DNA of 64,000 bases from Blastobasis lacticolella (taxonomy: Eukaryota; Arthropoda; Insecta; Lepidoptera; Blastobasidae): positions 8,814,001 to 8,878,000 of the forward strand of contig LR990056.1 in the NCBI GenBank assembly GCA_905147135.1, in the 5' to 3' direction. Positions 12,716 through 24,034 of this stretch are shown here, piece by piece. Each line of letters starts with the position of its first letter. Within the stretch, counting starts at the first letter, position 1. Both the position numbers and the translations under genes were made by a program. The notes below the pieces were generated by a model. The model had not been told where the DNA came from and made no database searches. It saw only the letters and a program-made list of their open reading frames with translations.

Positions 12716-13723
12716 ACTGTTTTAAAATTATATAACTTAGATAGGGGCCCGAGTGTACTTAAGTTACGTTATTTGTTAGCGTAAAGATAAGCGTGAATTA
12801 GCGATCACAAAAATACTTAACTATGTTATTTACATAAAATGCATTCTGTGGTCCGTAGTTCCCCAACTGAAAGACACCATAAAATACCGAGTTGGTGTTT
12901 TGCGTTTTATGGTTTTATGCGTCGAGAAGAAATCAGGCTTAGCCGCGTGTGGAAGCTAGACTAGTGACAACATAAAATGGGAAGTAACTACACCAAATTT
13001 TGATTGAGGACTAAAAGAATATTTGCTAAAGAAGCGTACCTATCCAAGCAAATTGGTTTAGAATTGAACCATTAAAGAGGGGAAAATTAACAAAAACGAC
13101 AAAATACAATATTAATTTATATATTTACAATTATTTATAACATCGTATCAATTTGGGAAAGCTAACAATTGTTATTTTTTATCTAAAGGAGGCCAATACA
13201 GCGTGGCTTCGTTGTGCGCAAACTCAGGCAACCATTTCAAATATTCATCCAATCAACCTGAAAAAATTAAATAAAAAAATAACATAACATCGCGTACCTA
13301 CTTGTAATTACCAGTAGCATAGAGAAAAAAAACTGCTATAGTACATTCGCCGTAAGAAAATAGTGACGACTGCAGGGCTGGGTGTTTTCATAGTGGACAA
13401 AATTTCAAACAATTTATATTTCAAAAACGATTAAAAATTTTTTTTTTTCGGCCCACACTATCTCAATAGTTTGAAATGGTACGGTGGCAGTCGGAGCATT
13501 TCAAAACTATTACTTTTAGCAGTTTCATCTACTATATGTTTATTATCTGGTCTATCTGGTATCTACTAAATGGTTATTATCTACTGGTCACTGTGAACTC
13601 AGCTTTTTAATTTGCTGCAAGCCGATTGGTCGAGAGGCTGATCGGGTAGCAGCACCAAGATACCAAGGAGTAAATCAATCACATGGGATAGTTTTGGCTC
13701 TTTGGTTTTGACATCTCTACGTA

Positions 13724-13855
13724 ATACTGAATGTGTGACCATAATCTCAACTGTTCAGGTTACCCTGTTAACAGGGTCATGAAGGTCAAATGGCATGTCG
13801 CTCTACTGTAATTACCTGATCTACCAAATCCTGGATTATGGTCAAGGCGCGAGAG
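13724..13855 (+). mobile_element. Thr-like SINE, 3' part
   Basis: GTTCAGGTTACCCTG to GGATTATGGTCAAGGCGCGA. Lies 470 bases from the last DHX37-like exon. Confidence 0.6.
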
Positions 13856-13964
13856 ACGCAAAGATGATTTTCAACTGTTTGTTCCGGGTTTCCTACCAAG
13901 TACCTTGTTTACGAGTAGCCCGATATTTCAATGCAATGTGTGATAATAACCGCGATAGTATAAA

Positions 13965-14190
13965 ACATGATGTTAAGATTTAAGTTTTAAGACTTTCGTG
14001 GTTATTCACTACTCATATTATCGGGTTTAATACCACGGTTAGTATTATTTTTACCTTGAAATTTCGGCGCAGACCGCGCCGCGGCGGCGTCTACTCTTGA
14101 CCATGACGTTTGCAACTGCGTCGAAATATCGAGGTAAAAACAATACTAACCGTGGTAACAAACCCGCTTTGTGTAGTGAATGATGTTAAG
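13965..14190. mobile_element. MITE in the DHX37-like last intron
   Basis: Inverted ends 14022-14066 (CGGGTTTAATACCACGGTTA) and 14122-14166 (the complement, with small gaps), plus outer ATTCACTAC/GTAGTGAAT. GC-rich centre. No coding capacity. Confidence 0.65.
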
Positions 14191-14865
14191 ATGATATTTT
14201 TACTCACATCCCGGCTGTTCCCTCCACAACTCTTCGAGCTCCCTTCTGCTGCATGCTCTGTTAGCGACAAGCGCCCTCAGCAAAGACTTGGGCCGTGGCT
14301 GAAGCTTCGCCCAACTCTTCACCATGGTGGACGGCGGCGAGAGCAGCGAACCCGAGTACTTCCGGAGTTCCCCGAAGACAGACCCGTCGAGAAGGTATCG
14401 CGCGAACCATCTGAGTTGAGAGTGAGGTCGTGAGGTGAAAGGTTTAATGAAAGGAGTATGTACCACAAAGAGCCTGTTTAGGCAAAGCCAATTTATTCAC
14501 GCGACTGGATTGAGCGCCCCAGTATTTCGGTCTTAAAGAGTTTTAATTCAAGTTTTACAATGTTTTGGGCCTTTGCTTTCAATACTTACTATTATTTACA
14601 ATATTTTCTACAATTCTCCCTTTGTTTGAAGGGTTCAAAAAAGGACACTCAATGCAGATGGACATAAGACATCAAACCAACTTTTGAATCAAGATGTGAC
14701 AACAAAAAACGTCTTGTAGGCAGCGGCCAAGCGGGAGCGGAATATAAAAGGAACGCTAGCTGTTTTTTCGGTCTACGCAGGGCTACATTATGCTTCAAAC
14801 CAATATCCTTTCTAATGCGTACAAGTGCGACTAACGGAATTCGTGTGTGTATTCTAGAACACACA

Positions 14866-15065
14866 CGTTGGCCGTGTAGTGTCCGGCAGAGTAGAATAGC
14901 ACCAACCCATTACACTCGTGGGTGTCGTACAAGGCGACTGAATTTTCGAGGCAAAATAACTCGTCTCCGTGGGCAGCAGCGTTTTCCATTGTTACATTTA
15001 TTACACTACAATCTCTAACCCGCCAAGCGTGGAGATTATGGCAATAACCTACCCTCTCGTTGGTT
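14866..15065 (+). repeat. S1 interspersed repeat, 3'-truncated
   Basis: GTGTCCGGCAGAGTAGAATA to GGCAATAACCTACCCTCTCG, between two DHX37-like exons. Confidence 0.6.
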
Positions 15066-15479
15066 CAAGATATACGCTATTTCAGACTGGCTATTTGTTT
15101 CCAACGATATATTTTACTTATCACAGCCGTCGTATATTGTCTAAGATCAATATCAGTGACGTTTTAATACAGTTTTGTTGCCTAGAGAAAATGTTCAATT
15201 TGAGATGTGACAGCGCGAGAACCCCCCGAAGGTCAGTTTCTCTTTTGCTTTTATTAAAACTTGGTTAACTGGTCAACTCCCGTACTCCACATTACCTGTA
15301 CTTCTCGATCTTGTCCGGGTAGTCGATCTCCACGGTGGGCAGCTCCCAGCCGGCCTTTCCGAAGGTGCCTTTAAAGTGGCACTTCACACGGCCCGAGGCC
15401 GCGTCGAATATCTAAATCATCTATTCATACATTCACGCCGGTTGAGGGTACTCCCGACCTACCAAATCTAAAGTACGTA

Positions 15480-15640
15480 TTAATAGAAAACGATGCGAGA
15501 GCCAACGGCTTACGACGCGAGGATGCCGAAGATCAGGCGAAGTGGTGAAAAAAAAGTAGGAAAGCGGACACTGCTATAAGCCGGGTTCAAATCGCAATCA
15601 GCGGTCAACCGCTAGGATGGTGATAATGGATTTTAAAATA
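15480..15640 (+). mobile_element. LINE C-terminal fragment, family F
   Basis: GCCAACGGCTTACGACGCGA, then AGCCGGGTTCAAATCGC, ending GATGGTGATAATGG. Confidence 0.5.
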
Positions 15641-16033
15641 AATTTAAATGCAGTCACTTCTTAGTTCTAAAACATCGAAATTATGACTCATTTTGTTTGT
15701 GATGTCAACTCAGGGTTAAATAAGTCATACCATGACTTGAACTATGTTAGCACAGCTGTGGCATATACTGCATATGAAGTTATAAAATACAATATGTAAA
15801 TTACTAGTTTTCAGGACGATATACAATATAATGTTCGGTTTAATACCTTATTCATTTCGGCGAACGTATGTTCATCAAGTATGACTTCAAAATAGCGTTA
15901 TTATACAATACAATCGGAGTATTTACACCTTGACATTACCGATGTTGTAAATGCTAAACATTAACAATTGGGTTATTTCGGTAAACTTTTTCCTTTGTGT
16001 GCTAATATTTTCTAAAGAACTCCTAGGCGGGCC

Positions 16034-16091
16034 AGCGGGGCTATTGGCTATCTCAGTGATAGCCCCGCTAATGATGACCAATAGCCCCGCT
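16034..16091. repeat. 14-bp inverted repeat with nested stem
   Basis: AGCGGGGCTATTGG (16034-16047) and CCAATAGCCCCGCT (16078-16091). The middle has a second GATAGCCCCGCT that can pair with the same left arm. Confidence 0.75.
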
Positions 16092-16303
16092 TTGAATATT
16101 TGACTACCTATATTTCGTTATTGAAGTAAAACTATAGGTAAATAATTATAAGTATTTTCTGAAATACACATGAATATAATGTGATATTAGTATAGAACTT
16201 GTTGTTACTGCTTATTTATCTTTAAGTAGGTAAAGGTAGTCACCCGAAAATCATTTTTCATTTGATTGTCGGTGGCCGGATTTCATCCATTCGCCACGGC
16301 GGG

Positions 16304-16351
16304 CATTTTTCACGGGCCATTTCATTCGGATGAAATGGCCCGTGAAAAATG
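16304..16351. repeat. perfect 22-bp hairpin
   Basis: CATTTTTCACGGGCCATTTC.. at 16304-16325 is complementary to 16330-16351, with a TCGG loop. Upstream of it ATTTCATCCATTCG partly repeats the arm. Confidence 0.8.
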
Positions 16352-17153
16352 GCCCGTGAGTTAATGAAAATAAATAGAATATTGTATAGAAATCACATAT
16401 ATCGGATCCGACTCCCTCTTCCATCCGATCCATCTCTTGAGCCTCCCGGGGAAAATCTTTCCCGATACCGGCAGGTTAAGGTACCTATTACTCTCGTATC
16501 CCTGGAGCGTACGCAACACATGACTAATGAACAATAAACTACTGTCGACCTCAAGAAACAGTTTTGACCACTATGAGACCTCACAGGTCATAAGTTTGGC
16601 CACCTTTAGGGCCTAAAAGACTCACCCAATTTGCAAAGCGCAGGCACGTAAACAAGCAACTACTCCGGCTCGATAGCGACGCAGTGTCGCATCACCATCT
16701 TCCGCCGTTCCTCGGCACCTGTCTCGTACAACTCCTGGTACACCACCCACTCCGGTATGGTGGTACGAAGGATGGAGGTAGAATGCATGTGTACGGGCTC
16801 GTCTAATTCGCCGCAGTGGTAGGCGTACCTGTATTTGCGCTTGTCTTCGCCTGTTGGGGTGGGAAAGGGTGTTGAAATTAAACTGCAGATGTGAAGGTAC
16901 TAACCGACCGAGAACGAGTCGAATACGCATTCGAAGCTGTCGCAAATCTTTAACACAACTATTTTCTCAAGTGCGAATGTCTGAATCGCATTTGACCAAA
17001 GAAGGATTCCGTTTTTACCCTCCAGTCCAAGCACTGAACCTTGGAAGTAAAGCTTTCCAATTAAAGAGCTCAATGTCAACGTTTTTCTGAGGATGCTTAG
17101 GGGACGAAACACGATCCGAGGTTTATCGGTTACGGTGTTTTGTAAACTATTAA

Positions 17154-17310
17154 TCTTGGCGTTAATGTCCCGGTTGGGTTCTCGCGCGCGAGGGCCCGGG
17201 GTCCGCCTTGACCATGACCCAAGATTTGTCAGATCAGGAAATTACAGTGGAGCAACTGCCATCTGACCTCCGTGACCTGCCCAGATTGGATCATGGTGTA
17301 TGGTTGACGG
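17154..17310 (-). mobile_element. Thr-like SINE, 3' part
   Basis: CTTGGCGTTAATGTCCCGG to AGATTGGATCATGGTG. Confidence 0.65.
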
Positions 17311-17869
17311 GCGGTTTTTAAGTCTCCTATTAATCGGACGACCGCTGCCAATTACGACAGCGCCTAAGAGTGGTAAACTATTATTAATAATGATTAGTTA
17401 GGTATTCTTAACCAAAAGGGCTCGCAATAATACAAAAAATGAATGTGAAATTGGACAAATTCACACAACGCCATCTAGCCTTTGTAGCCATCTAGCTTTG
17501 TAAAATTTCGTTTTTGTCATTTCTGCATTGGCGTATCTAGGGCTATTTTCCAGGCCCCTGCCTGCCTGGCCCCTGAGGTGGCCGATGAAGCCGAGTCGAT
17601 CGCCAATGTACAGCCAATGAGCACGAATCAGCACAATTAAAGCCACCCAACGCGGATCCAGTTTTCAAGTTAGGCGTTAGTTTTCAGTTGTCACATGACA
17701 TAGTTGAGCCTGTAATTCTTTTTGAATTTTTGATATGTTGGTTCTTATAATCTCAATTGATGAGCAGTGTGGGCAATATGAATGTTTTAAAAAATGATTG
17801 AATCTTGGCTCAAAAGAACTGATGTAAACATTAAATGTAACACAAACTAAGGAATTAACGAGCTCACAA

Positions 17870-18423
17870 TGTTTGGCTGAGCGAGCGTAGCGAGCTTGAA
17901 TATCTTGGTACATTGGCTCTTAAAATCCGGGTTGATTATGCGGACAGCATTAATGTATAATGGAATGAGCGAGCGTAGCGAGCTCGGAAATTTTGAGTTT
18001 TAAACCTAGGGGAGAACAACAACTGTATGAGCGAGCGGAGCGAGCTAGAATTGTTTGTCATTTTGGTTCTTAAACGGTGATCAATAAATGAGCCACCAGA
18101 GCGAACTCGACGGTTTTGACGTTTCAGGTCTTTAACGCTGGGGCTATAAATGAAAGAATGAGCGAGCGGAGTGAGCTTGAAATTTGTGACATTTTGGGTT
18201 ATAAAAGCCTGAGGTGATTATTGAATGAATGATCGCTCGCAATTTTAGACATATTTGTTCTCAACAGCAATAGGCGATCCTCACAATAGTAATTTAAGGA
18301 AATCAATGAATGAGTGACCGCAACGAGCTGGGTGAATAATAAGAAAATTATCTGAAACACATGAATGAGCGAGCAAAGCGAGCTCGAAAATTTTTACATT
18401 GGGAGTCGTAAAAGTTGATTCTT
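17870..18423 (+). repeat. degenerate ~60-bp array containing GAGCGAGCG.AGCGAGCT
   Basis: At least eight units, each 55-85 bases, begin with variants of GAGCGAGCGNAGCGAGCT and then TTTTGACATTTTGG and TTTTAAA. The array is cut by a LINE and resumes at 19549. Confidence 0.75.
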
Positions 18424-19548
18424 TTTTTTTTAGTTATTGACTAGCCAGGCATTTGACCGTCACCTCACCTGGTGGTAAGTGACGATGCGGCCGATGATGG
18501 AGCATGCCTGTCTAGGAACAGCCTATTCACTCTAGCCTTGATGGCATCCAGATTATATTGATCAGGGAACACACTTGCAGGCAACGCATTTCACTTCTTA
18601 GCCGCAAGCATTATAAAAGTCGAGCCAAAGCGGCTCGTGCGGATAGCTGGAAGATCCACGACATAAGGATGAAGCGCTCGCCCGGATTGCGTCTCCCGAT
18701 GGCGGAAAGGGGCCGGTGGAATGATGTCGTGCAACTGCTTCGCACACTCTCCAAAGTGCAACCTGTAAAAGACCGACAAACGCGCAACCCTACGCCGATT
18801 CTCGGGGCTCTGCAGCTTAGCTTCAATCAACTGCTGATCACAAATTAATTTCTTTGCACGTTTTTCCACCGAATCCAAAGCAGCCAGTTGGTATTTGGCT
18901 GATCCATCCCAGAGGTGGCAGCAGTACTCCGTGCAAGATCGGACTTGTGCTTGATATAACTGAAGCAACTGTCTTGAAGTGAAGTACCGCTTGACGATCG
19001 AGAGGATTCCAAGCTTTTTTGCTGCAGTCTTGGCTTTTGATTCGATGTGCTGTCCAAAGTTGAGATTGGTTGAGACACCCAGGAGCTGTAGGTTGTCGGT
19101 AATTTCCACAGATACGCTCCGGAAAGTTGGAAGTAGATAAAATGGACTCCGTTTAGCAGAAAATTCTTCGCCCCAACTTCGCTTCGTTCAAGCGACCAAC
19201 CATGGCCTCTCGATAAGACCAAATATCGCCCCTGTTGGCTTTTGAATCTGCCAGCTATCTATCCGTTACAGTGCTGTCGTCTGCGTACCCAAAGATACCA
19301 GGTCCAAGCATATCGTTAATATGCAGCAGGAAAAGAGTCGCGAGGAACAGAACCGACCCCTGAGGAACTCCCGCGTCGATAGCCTTCAGATCAGACGTGT
19401 ATCCGTCTAGAACTACACGGATTGATCGTTCACTCAGAAAATCCGACATCCAGGTGCAAAAGCCAGCAGGAATACCGTATGAGGGAAGCTTCCTTAAAAG
19501 GGCTGCGCGCCCAACCCTGTCAAAGGCCTTGGAGATATCAAGAGACAA
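18424..19548 (-). mobile_element. Jockey-like LINE, 5'-truncated, frameshifted
   Basis: Minus frames with MSLDISKAFDRVGRAALLRK, GVPQGSV and FGYADDSTV (catalytic), then LLGVSTNLNFGQHI and RALHPYVVDLPAIRTSRFG. It ends with a poly-A tail (T-run at 18421-18432 on plus). Inserted inside the GAGCGAGCG repeat array. Frameshifts separate the pieces. Confidence 0.75.
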
Positions 19549-19800
19549 TGGTGTAATAAATGAATGAATGAGCGAGCGGGCTCGACATTTTTGACATTTA
19601 GCTTAGATTCTGTGATGATGTGTGATGCTGATAATAATAAAAGAAAACAAAAGTAATATATATTATTGAATAAGCAATCGGAGCGCGCGCGAAACTTTTA
19701 ACATTATGGTTTAAGCTGGGGTGATTGCTAAAATGAATATTTGAGCGAACGCAGATTGATAAAATAATTAAGCGAGCGCAGCGAGCTTGGCATGTTTGAC
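19549..19800 (+). repeat. continuation of the GAGCGAGCG array
   Basis: Further units at about 19568, 19660, 19740 and 19766 (AAGCGAGCGCAGCGAGCTTG), leading into the left inverted arm. Confidence 0.65.
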
Positions 19801-20466
19801 CTTTTGGCTTTTAAAACCGTTGGCGATTGTAAGTCAGAGTCGGGGCTCAAGAGGGGGGGGGGGGGGGGAGCAATGGTGCAATTGGTGCCGATACTAGTCC
19901 CTTCCCTTAGCTTCAAATATGGCCCGGATAGTTCACTTCCGGAAACCAGCACCATCTTTTAGTATGTTGTTAAGTATGTTATTCTGAATAAAAACAGCCG
20001 GAAGACAATCTCTAATGTGCTTGATTCTCCAGCTGTGACATCACCAACATGGCCGGCGCCACGTTTTGAAATTTGCATAGTAGGGTATCAAACTACGCAA
20101 AATAAAGAGTACTACAATATTGTCCTTACACACAACCGTGTAAATATGATGGTATCCGAGATATTTAAGATTATACTAAAATTTTACAAAAAATTATTCC
20201 GTTTATATTTTTTAACAACTTAACTAATGACTTTAGAGCAAAATAATGTACAAAGAAAATAAAGGCACATTATTAAACTATATTAAACTATTTTTATAAT
20301 CGCAATCGGTTAATAAAGCAGCAAGATATTGTAATTTTTCCCTAGCAACGGGCACCATTTGAAGCGCCATACGATTGTTTTAATTTGCGTAAAATGCGTG
20401 AATTATTGACTTCTAATGAAAAAAACAATGAGTTTAGGTAATCTGTATGTAAAATAAACGTATTAT
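19700..20466 (+). repeat. left arm of a long inverted repeat
   Basis: Matches the reverse complement of 24035-24925: shared marks include GCGAGCGCAGCGAGCTTGGC, AGATTGTCTCCCGGCTG on the complement and TAGCAACGGGCACCATTTG. Contains a 16-G run at 19853-19868 absent from the right arm. No coding sequence. Confidence 0.75.
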
Positions 20467-20822
20467 GAAAAGTAATCTTGGCGTTAATGTCCCGGTTGTG
20501 CTCTCGAGAACGAGTACCCAGGGTCCGCCTTAACCATGATCTAGGATTTGGCGGTCAGGTAATTACAGTGGAGTGACTATCATCTGACCTTCGTGACCTT
20601 GCTACCAGGGGAAATTGACCAGATTGGATTGAAATTGATTGGAGTTACAAATTCAGTTGCCGGAATTTGCAGGTTTCATCACGATATTTTCCCTCACCGT
20701 AAGATCATCGGTTAGAATTCAACTAATTTACAATAAAGAGTTAAAGAGAGTGCAGCGGGATGCGAACCCGGTACCTCTCGCTTACGAGATAAATACTCAA
20801 CCGCCCGGCTACCGACGCTCAT
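20467..20822 (-). mobile_element. Thr-like SINE with 20-bp target duplication
   Basis: tRNA-like head at the high-coordinate end (GGTAGCCGGGCGGTTGAG on minus) and the 3' part CTTGGCGTTAATGTCCCGG. Flanked by ATGTAAAATAAACGTATTAT at 20447-20466 and 20823-20842, so a recent insertion. Confidence 0.8.
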
Positions 20823-20842
20823 ATGTAAAATAAACGTATTAT

Positions 20843-21239
20843 TATGTTATATGTAATAAATCAACGTATTACATTACATTAAATATAGTTCGGATTTATC
20901 CTTGCATGCGCAAAAAGTGTTGAGTTTAGTTCATATTTCACGTACCAACATTTTGTGCACTACTTTTTACACCTATTCTTTCTGACAGTTCTTTGGAATT
21001 GACGCTAGCATCAGGTACTGTCTTCCAAAACCGTTGATATTATTTTGCCATCCCAACTGGCTTTATTCAGACAGTGGGTCCAAATTTGGGTCTGGTTTTC
21101 CGCTCTTTTTACATGTTAAAGTGCGTCTTGCGTTGGAGGAATATTTATCCATTGAGTCACTTGTGAACTACAAATTCTTTAATTAACGTGGATTCATAAC
21201 TAATTTAAAACGGTTTCATCCCACAAGAGTATGTTTGGA
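20843..21239. other. unassigned stretch inside the inverted repeat
   Basis: AT-rich, no frame and no match to the other repeats in the window. May be the leader of the gypsy remnant. Confidence 0.35.
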
Positions 21240-23195
21240 TACATACAAGCATAACTAAAAGCAAACTGCAAGATGACGATTGGTACAGGAGCCTCTGTCA
21301 GGACAATAGTCAAGCGGGACTTGATGAACGCTGAACCGGACTCATTAGGAACATTGCCTGCCAGTTTCTTTCTGTCTCCGGCCAGCCAATACCCGTCCTG
21401 GAGGAGATGTCAGGCACGATGTATGTAGGCGTGTCAGCGTACATTCAAAAGGTCATCGTGGCTGTAATTATGGACAATTGCATCTTGGGCCTAATAAACA
21501 TAACTGCAAAATATGGATTGAATGAGAAATTGGATGAAAAAGTGCAAGTAGTTCACAGGATCGACACTGGAAGCGAAAGTCGTTCATCAGTCGACTCAGT
21601 CAAGAAAAAAGATGGCAGCACACGTTTTATGTGGACTACCGACGATTAAATGACATTACAAAGAAGGACAGCTATCCATTGCCACGTATCGACGACACAC
21701 TGGATACCCTGAGTGGCATGCACTGGTTCTCAACCTTGAATCTTAAGTCTGGCTATTGGCATCCTTATCCAAAGAATAAGGATGAGTTTTCAACAGGAAA
21801 AGGACTATGACAGATCAATGTTATGCTTTTCGGACTGTGCAACGCACCTGTCACTTTCGAAAGACTCATAGAATATGTACGGACAGGATTAATGTAAGAT
21901 GCCTGTCTGGTCTATTTGGATGATGTAATTATCATGGGTCGCGATTTTTAGGATCATTTGCGCAATTTGAAACAAGTCTTATGGAAAATAAAAGATGCCG
22001 ACCTGACGTTATACCCAAAGAAATGCCATCTATTTAGAAGCAAACTCAACTTAGTAACTACCTCGGTCATATCGTCACCAGTGAGGTATCCAAACAGACC
22101 TAGAAAAGTTGAAGTACTACAGAAATAGCTTACTCCAAAGGACTAGATGGCTCATACTACTGACGGATTGTTTCAGGATTCTCTTGCAAAAACACCTCGT
22201 CTGACTGAAGACAACTAATCGTTCCGCTGGGATGAGCTCTGCAAGGATTCCTTTCAAAGTCTGATAAAATGCCTTTGCGAATCTCCTATATTAAGATATA
22301 CCCACAACCCAGCGGTCAGTTTATCGTCAACACAGATGCAAGCAACACGGCGATCGGACGAGTGTTGTCACAGAAACAGGGCAACGCAGAAGTCGTGATT
22401 GCTTCCTTCTGGAAGTCATTGTCGAGACCAAAGAGGGACACTGTGTAACCAGAAGAGAACTGTTGGCTGTGGTAAAGATACAACAACATTTCAACAAGTA
22501 TCTTGTCGGCAGGCAGTTCGTACTCCGTAATGATCACGCTGCCTTGGATTGGCTGTTACAATATAAAAACTCAGAAGAACAGGTCGCCCGATGGATCGAG
22601 CAACTGCAGGAGTTTGACTATGTCACAGAACACCGCAGCGAGAAGGTTCATGGAAATGCAGAGAGGAGGCCTTGCTCGGAGGAATATAAGCACTGTGTAA
22701 AACAGGAATTGAAGGAATTTCCAGTTAGGCTTAGAAGGGCAAGCCCTTCACGACCCTGGGAGAATAAATCTATGAGGGAATTTCAAGAAGATGACGAAGA
22801 TATGTGTCTAATCACCACATGGAAGGAGCGTGGTGCGGAGAAACCAAGATGGGCTGAAGTGGCTTACAAGCGCTATCACTAAAGTGCATTGGGCTCAATG
22901 GGACAGCTGTATTCTGCAGAACGGTATACTTTACCGAAATTGGGATAAGCCTCACGGCAGAGAGTACCACTTTTAGGTAGTTGTTCCAGGAGATACATGA
23001 TGGTGTAGCAGGTGGACATCTAGGGGTAAAAAGAACACTAACCAAAGTACGAGTAAGTTTTACTGGCTTCATTTTCGGGAAGACGTGCAGATTTGGTCTT
23101 TGCTCCGCTACGCACAACGGTTGGTACCTAAGCGGGTATGCTGCGGCTGGGGCTGACTGCGCCCAGCTGTCCACCAGCATACCAGCATAAAGCTC
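21240..23195 (+). pseudogene. gypsy-type LTR retrotransposon pol, decayed
   Basis: Reading across frames: [20 protein letters not shown] (RT), LVYLDDVIIMG (RT catalytic, near 21905), VNTDAS (RNase H start, near 22325), YLVGRQFVLRNDHAALDWLL (RNase H end) and HDGVAGGHLGVKRT (integrase zinc site, near 22990). Many stops and frameshifts. No LTRs recognised. Lies between the inverted arms. Confidence 0.7.
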
Positions 23196-23250
23196 CCTTG
23201 TAAATTATTTTCTATAAGTAAAGCCTGATAGCTAATACCTACATATTGGC

Positions 23251-23520
23251 GACCTGAGTGATTTAATGGTCAACATGCCGGTCTGCCACGCAAGAGGTCC
23301 CGGGTTCGATTCCCGGCCGGGCACAAATTGAAATGATGAATTTTAATTTCTGTTACGGGTCTGGGTGTTCTATGTATAATAAGTATGTATTTAAAAGTAT
23401 ATAAGTAGTTTATCAGTTATCTAGCACCCATAACACAAGCTTTGCTTACTTTGGGGCTAGATGGCGCTGTGTGAATTTGTCCACTATTATTTATTTATTA
23501 TTATTATTATTTATTTATCT
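23251..23520 (+). mobile_element. Gly-like SINE
   Basis: tRNA-Gly(GCC)-like head (GACCTGAGTGATTTAATGG, CTGCCAC loop, GGTTCGATTCC), body CTGTTACGGGTCTGGGTG, end GATGGCGCTGTGTGAATTTG and an (ATT)n tail. Confidence 0.75.
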
Positions 23521-23559
23521 TTGCTAGAAAGTTATCTACTTAGCAATCGAAAATCAATA

Positions 23560-24034
23560 TCTAATGTTACCATTCCCTAAATAAACATGACTTACACGAT
23601 GAGACGCTACTACTCTAGGTAAATATTTATTATTAATTCAAATCGGTGACGAAGACAAATTGAAATATCTCACATGTTTATTATTGGATTGCAACTATAA
23701 AAATTGTTTTGTATAGCCTAATAATGTGTCTTTATTATCTAAGCATATTATTTTGTTCTAAAGGTACCCGTATACTGGATAAAAATTAAAAACGTATTTA
23801 TTTTTTGCAAAAAGTTATTTTATCAAGAATATATCTCAAACTATAATTTTCACATAGTTAATTGTATGGACAAAATTGTAGCACATTTTACTCTGCTCCA
23901 TTTGATACCCCACACATACTTCTAAATGCAATACAGTCTGTTTTAAGGCAAACTTCAAACACGTAGCGGCGGCCATCTTGTAGACGTCACAGCTGGAGAA
24001 CCAAGCACTGTGGGAGATGGTCTCCTGGCTGTTA
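23560..24034 (-). repeat. additional diverged copy of the arm
   Basis: Same orientation as 24035-24925 (AGACGTCACAGCTGGAGAAC and TTTGATACCCCACACAT are shared), so two arm copies stand in tandem here. Confidence 0.65.

Larger units (their letters stand above)
13172..16850 (-). pseudogene. DHX37/kurz-like RNA helicase, C-terminal exons with two in-frame stops
   Basis: Four exon-like blocks encode the C-terminal region of DHX37 (Drosophila kurz), a nucleolar DEAH helicase of small-subunit rRNA processing: 16626-16850 (PEWVVYQELYETG), 15296-15411 (SGRVKCHFKGTFG), 14208-14410 (WFARYLLDGSVF, then TMVKSWAKLQPRPKSLLRAL) and 13172-13257 (LDEYLKWLPEF, then WPPLDKK and stop). Splice signals flank them. 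A TAG at 16660-16662 sits after IEPE, where the family has tryptophan. The last exon opens with TGA (13253-13255) when the only visible donor and acceptor are joined. The first two blocks are out of phase, with about ten residues of the family unaccounted for, perhaps a lost or tiny exon. No helicase-core exons were found upstream to 25 kb. I infer a 5'-truncated pseudogene. Sequencing error or a gene with very distant exons is the alternative. Confidence 0.75.

Noticed and set aside
22463..22882. 139-residue frame as a host gene
   Set aside because: It matches the RNase H end of a gypsy pol and is flanked by other broken pol pieces.
23251..23325. tRNA-Gly gene
   Set aside because: SINE head: the same body and (ATT)n tail follow in four other copies.
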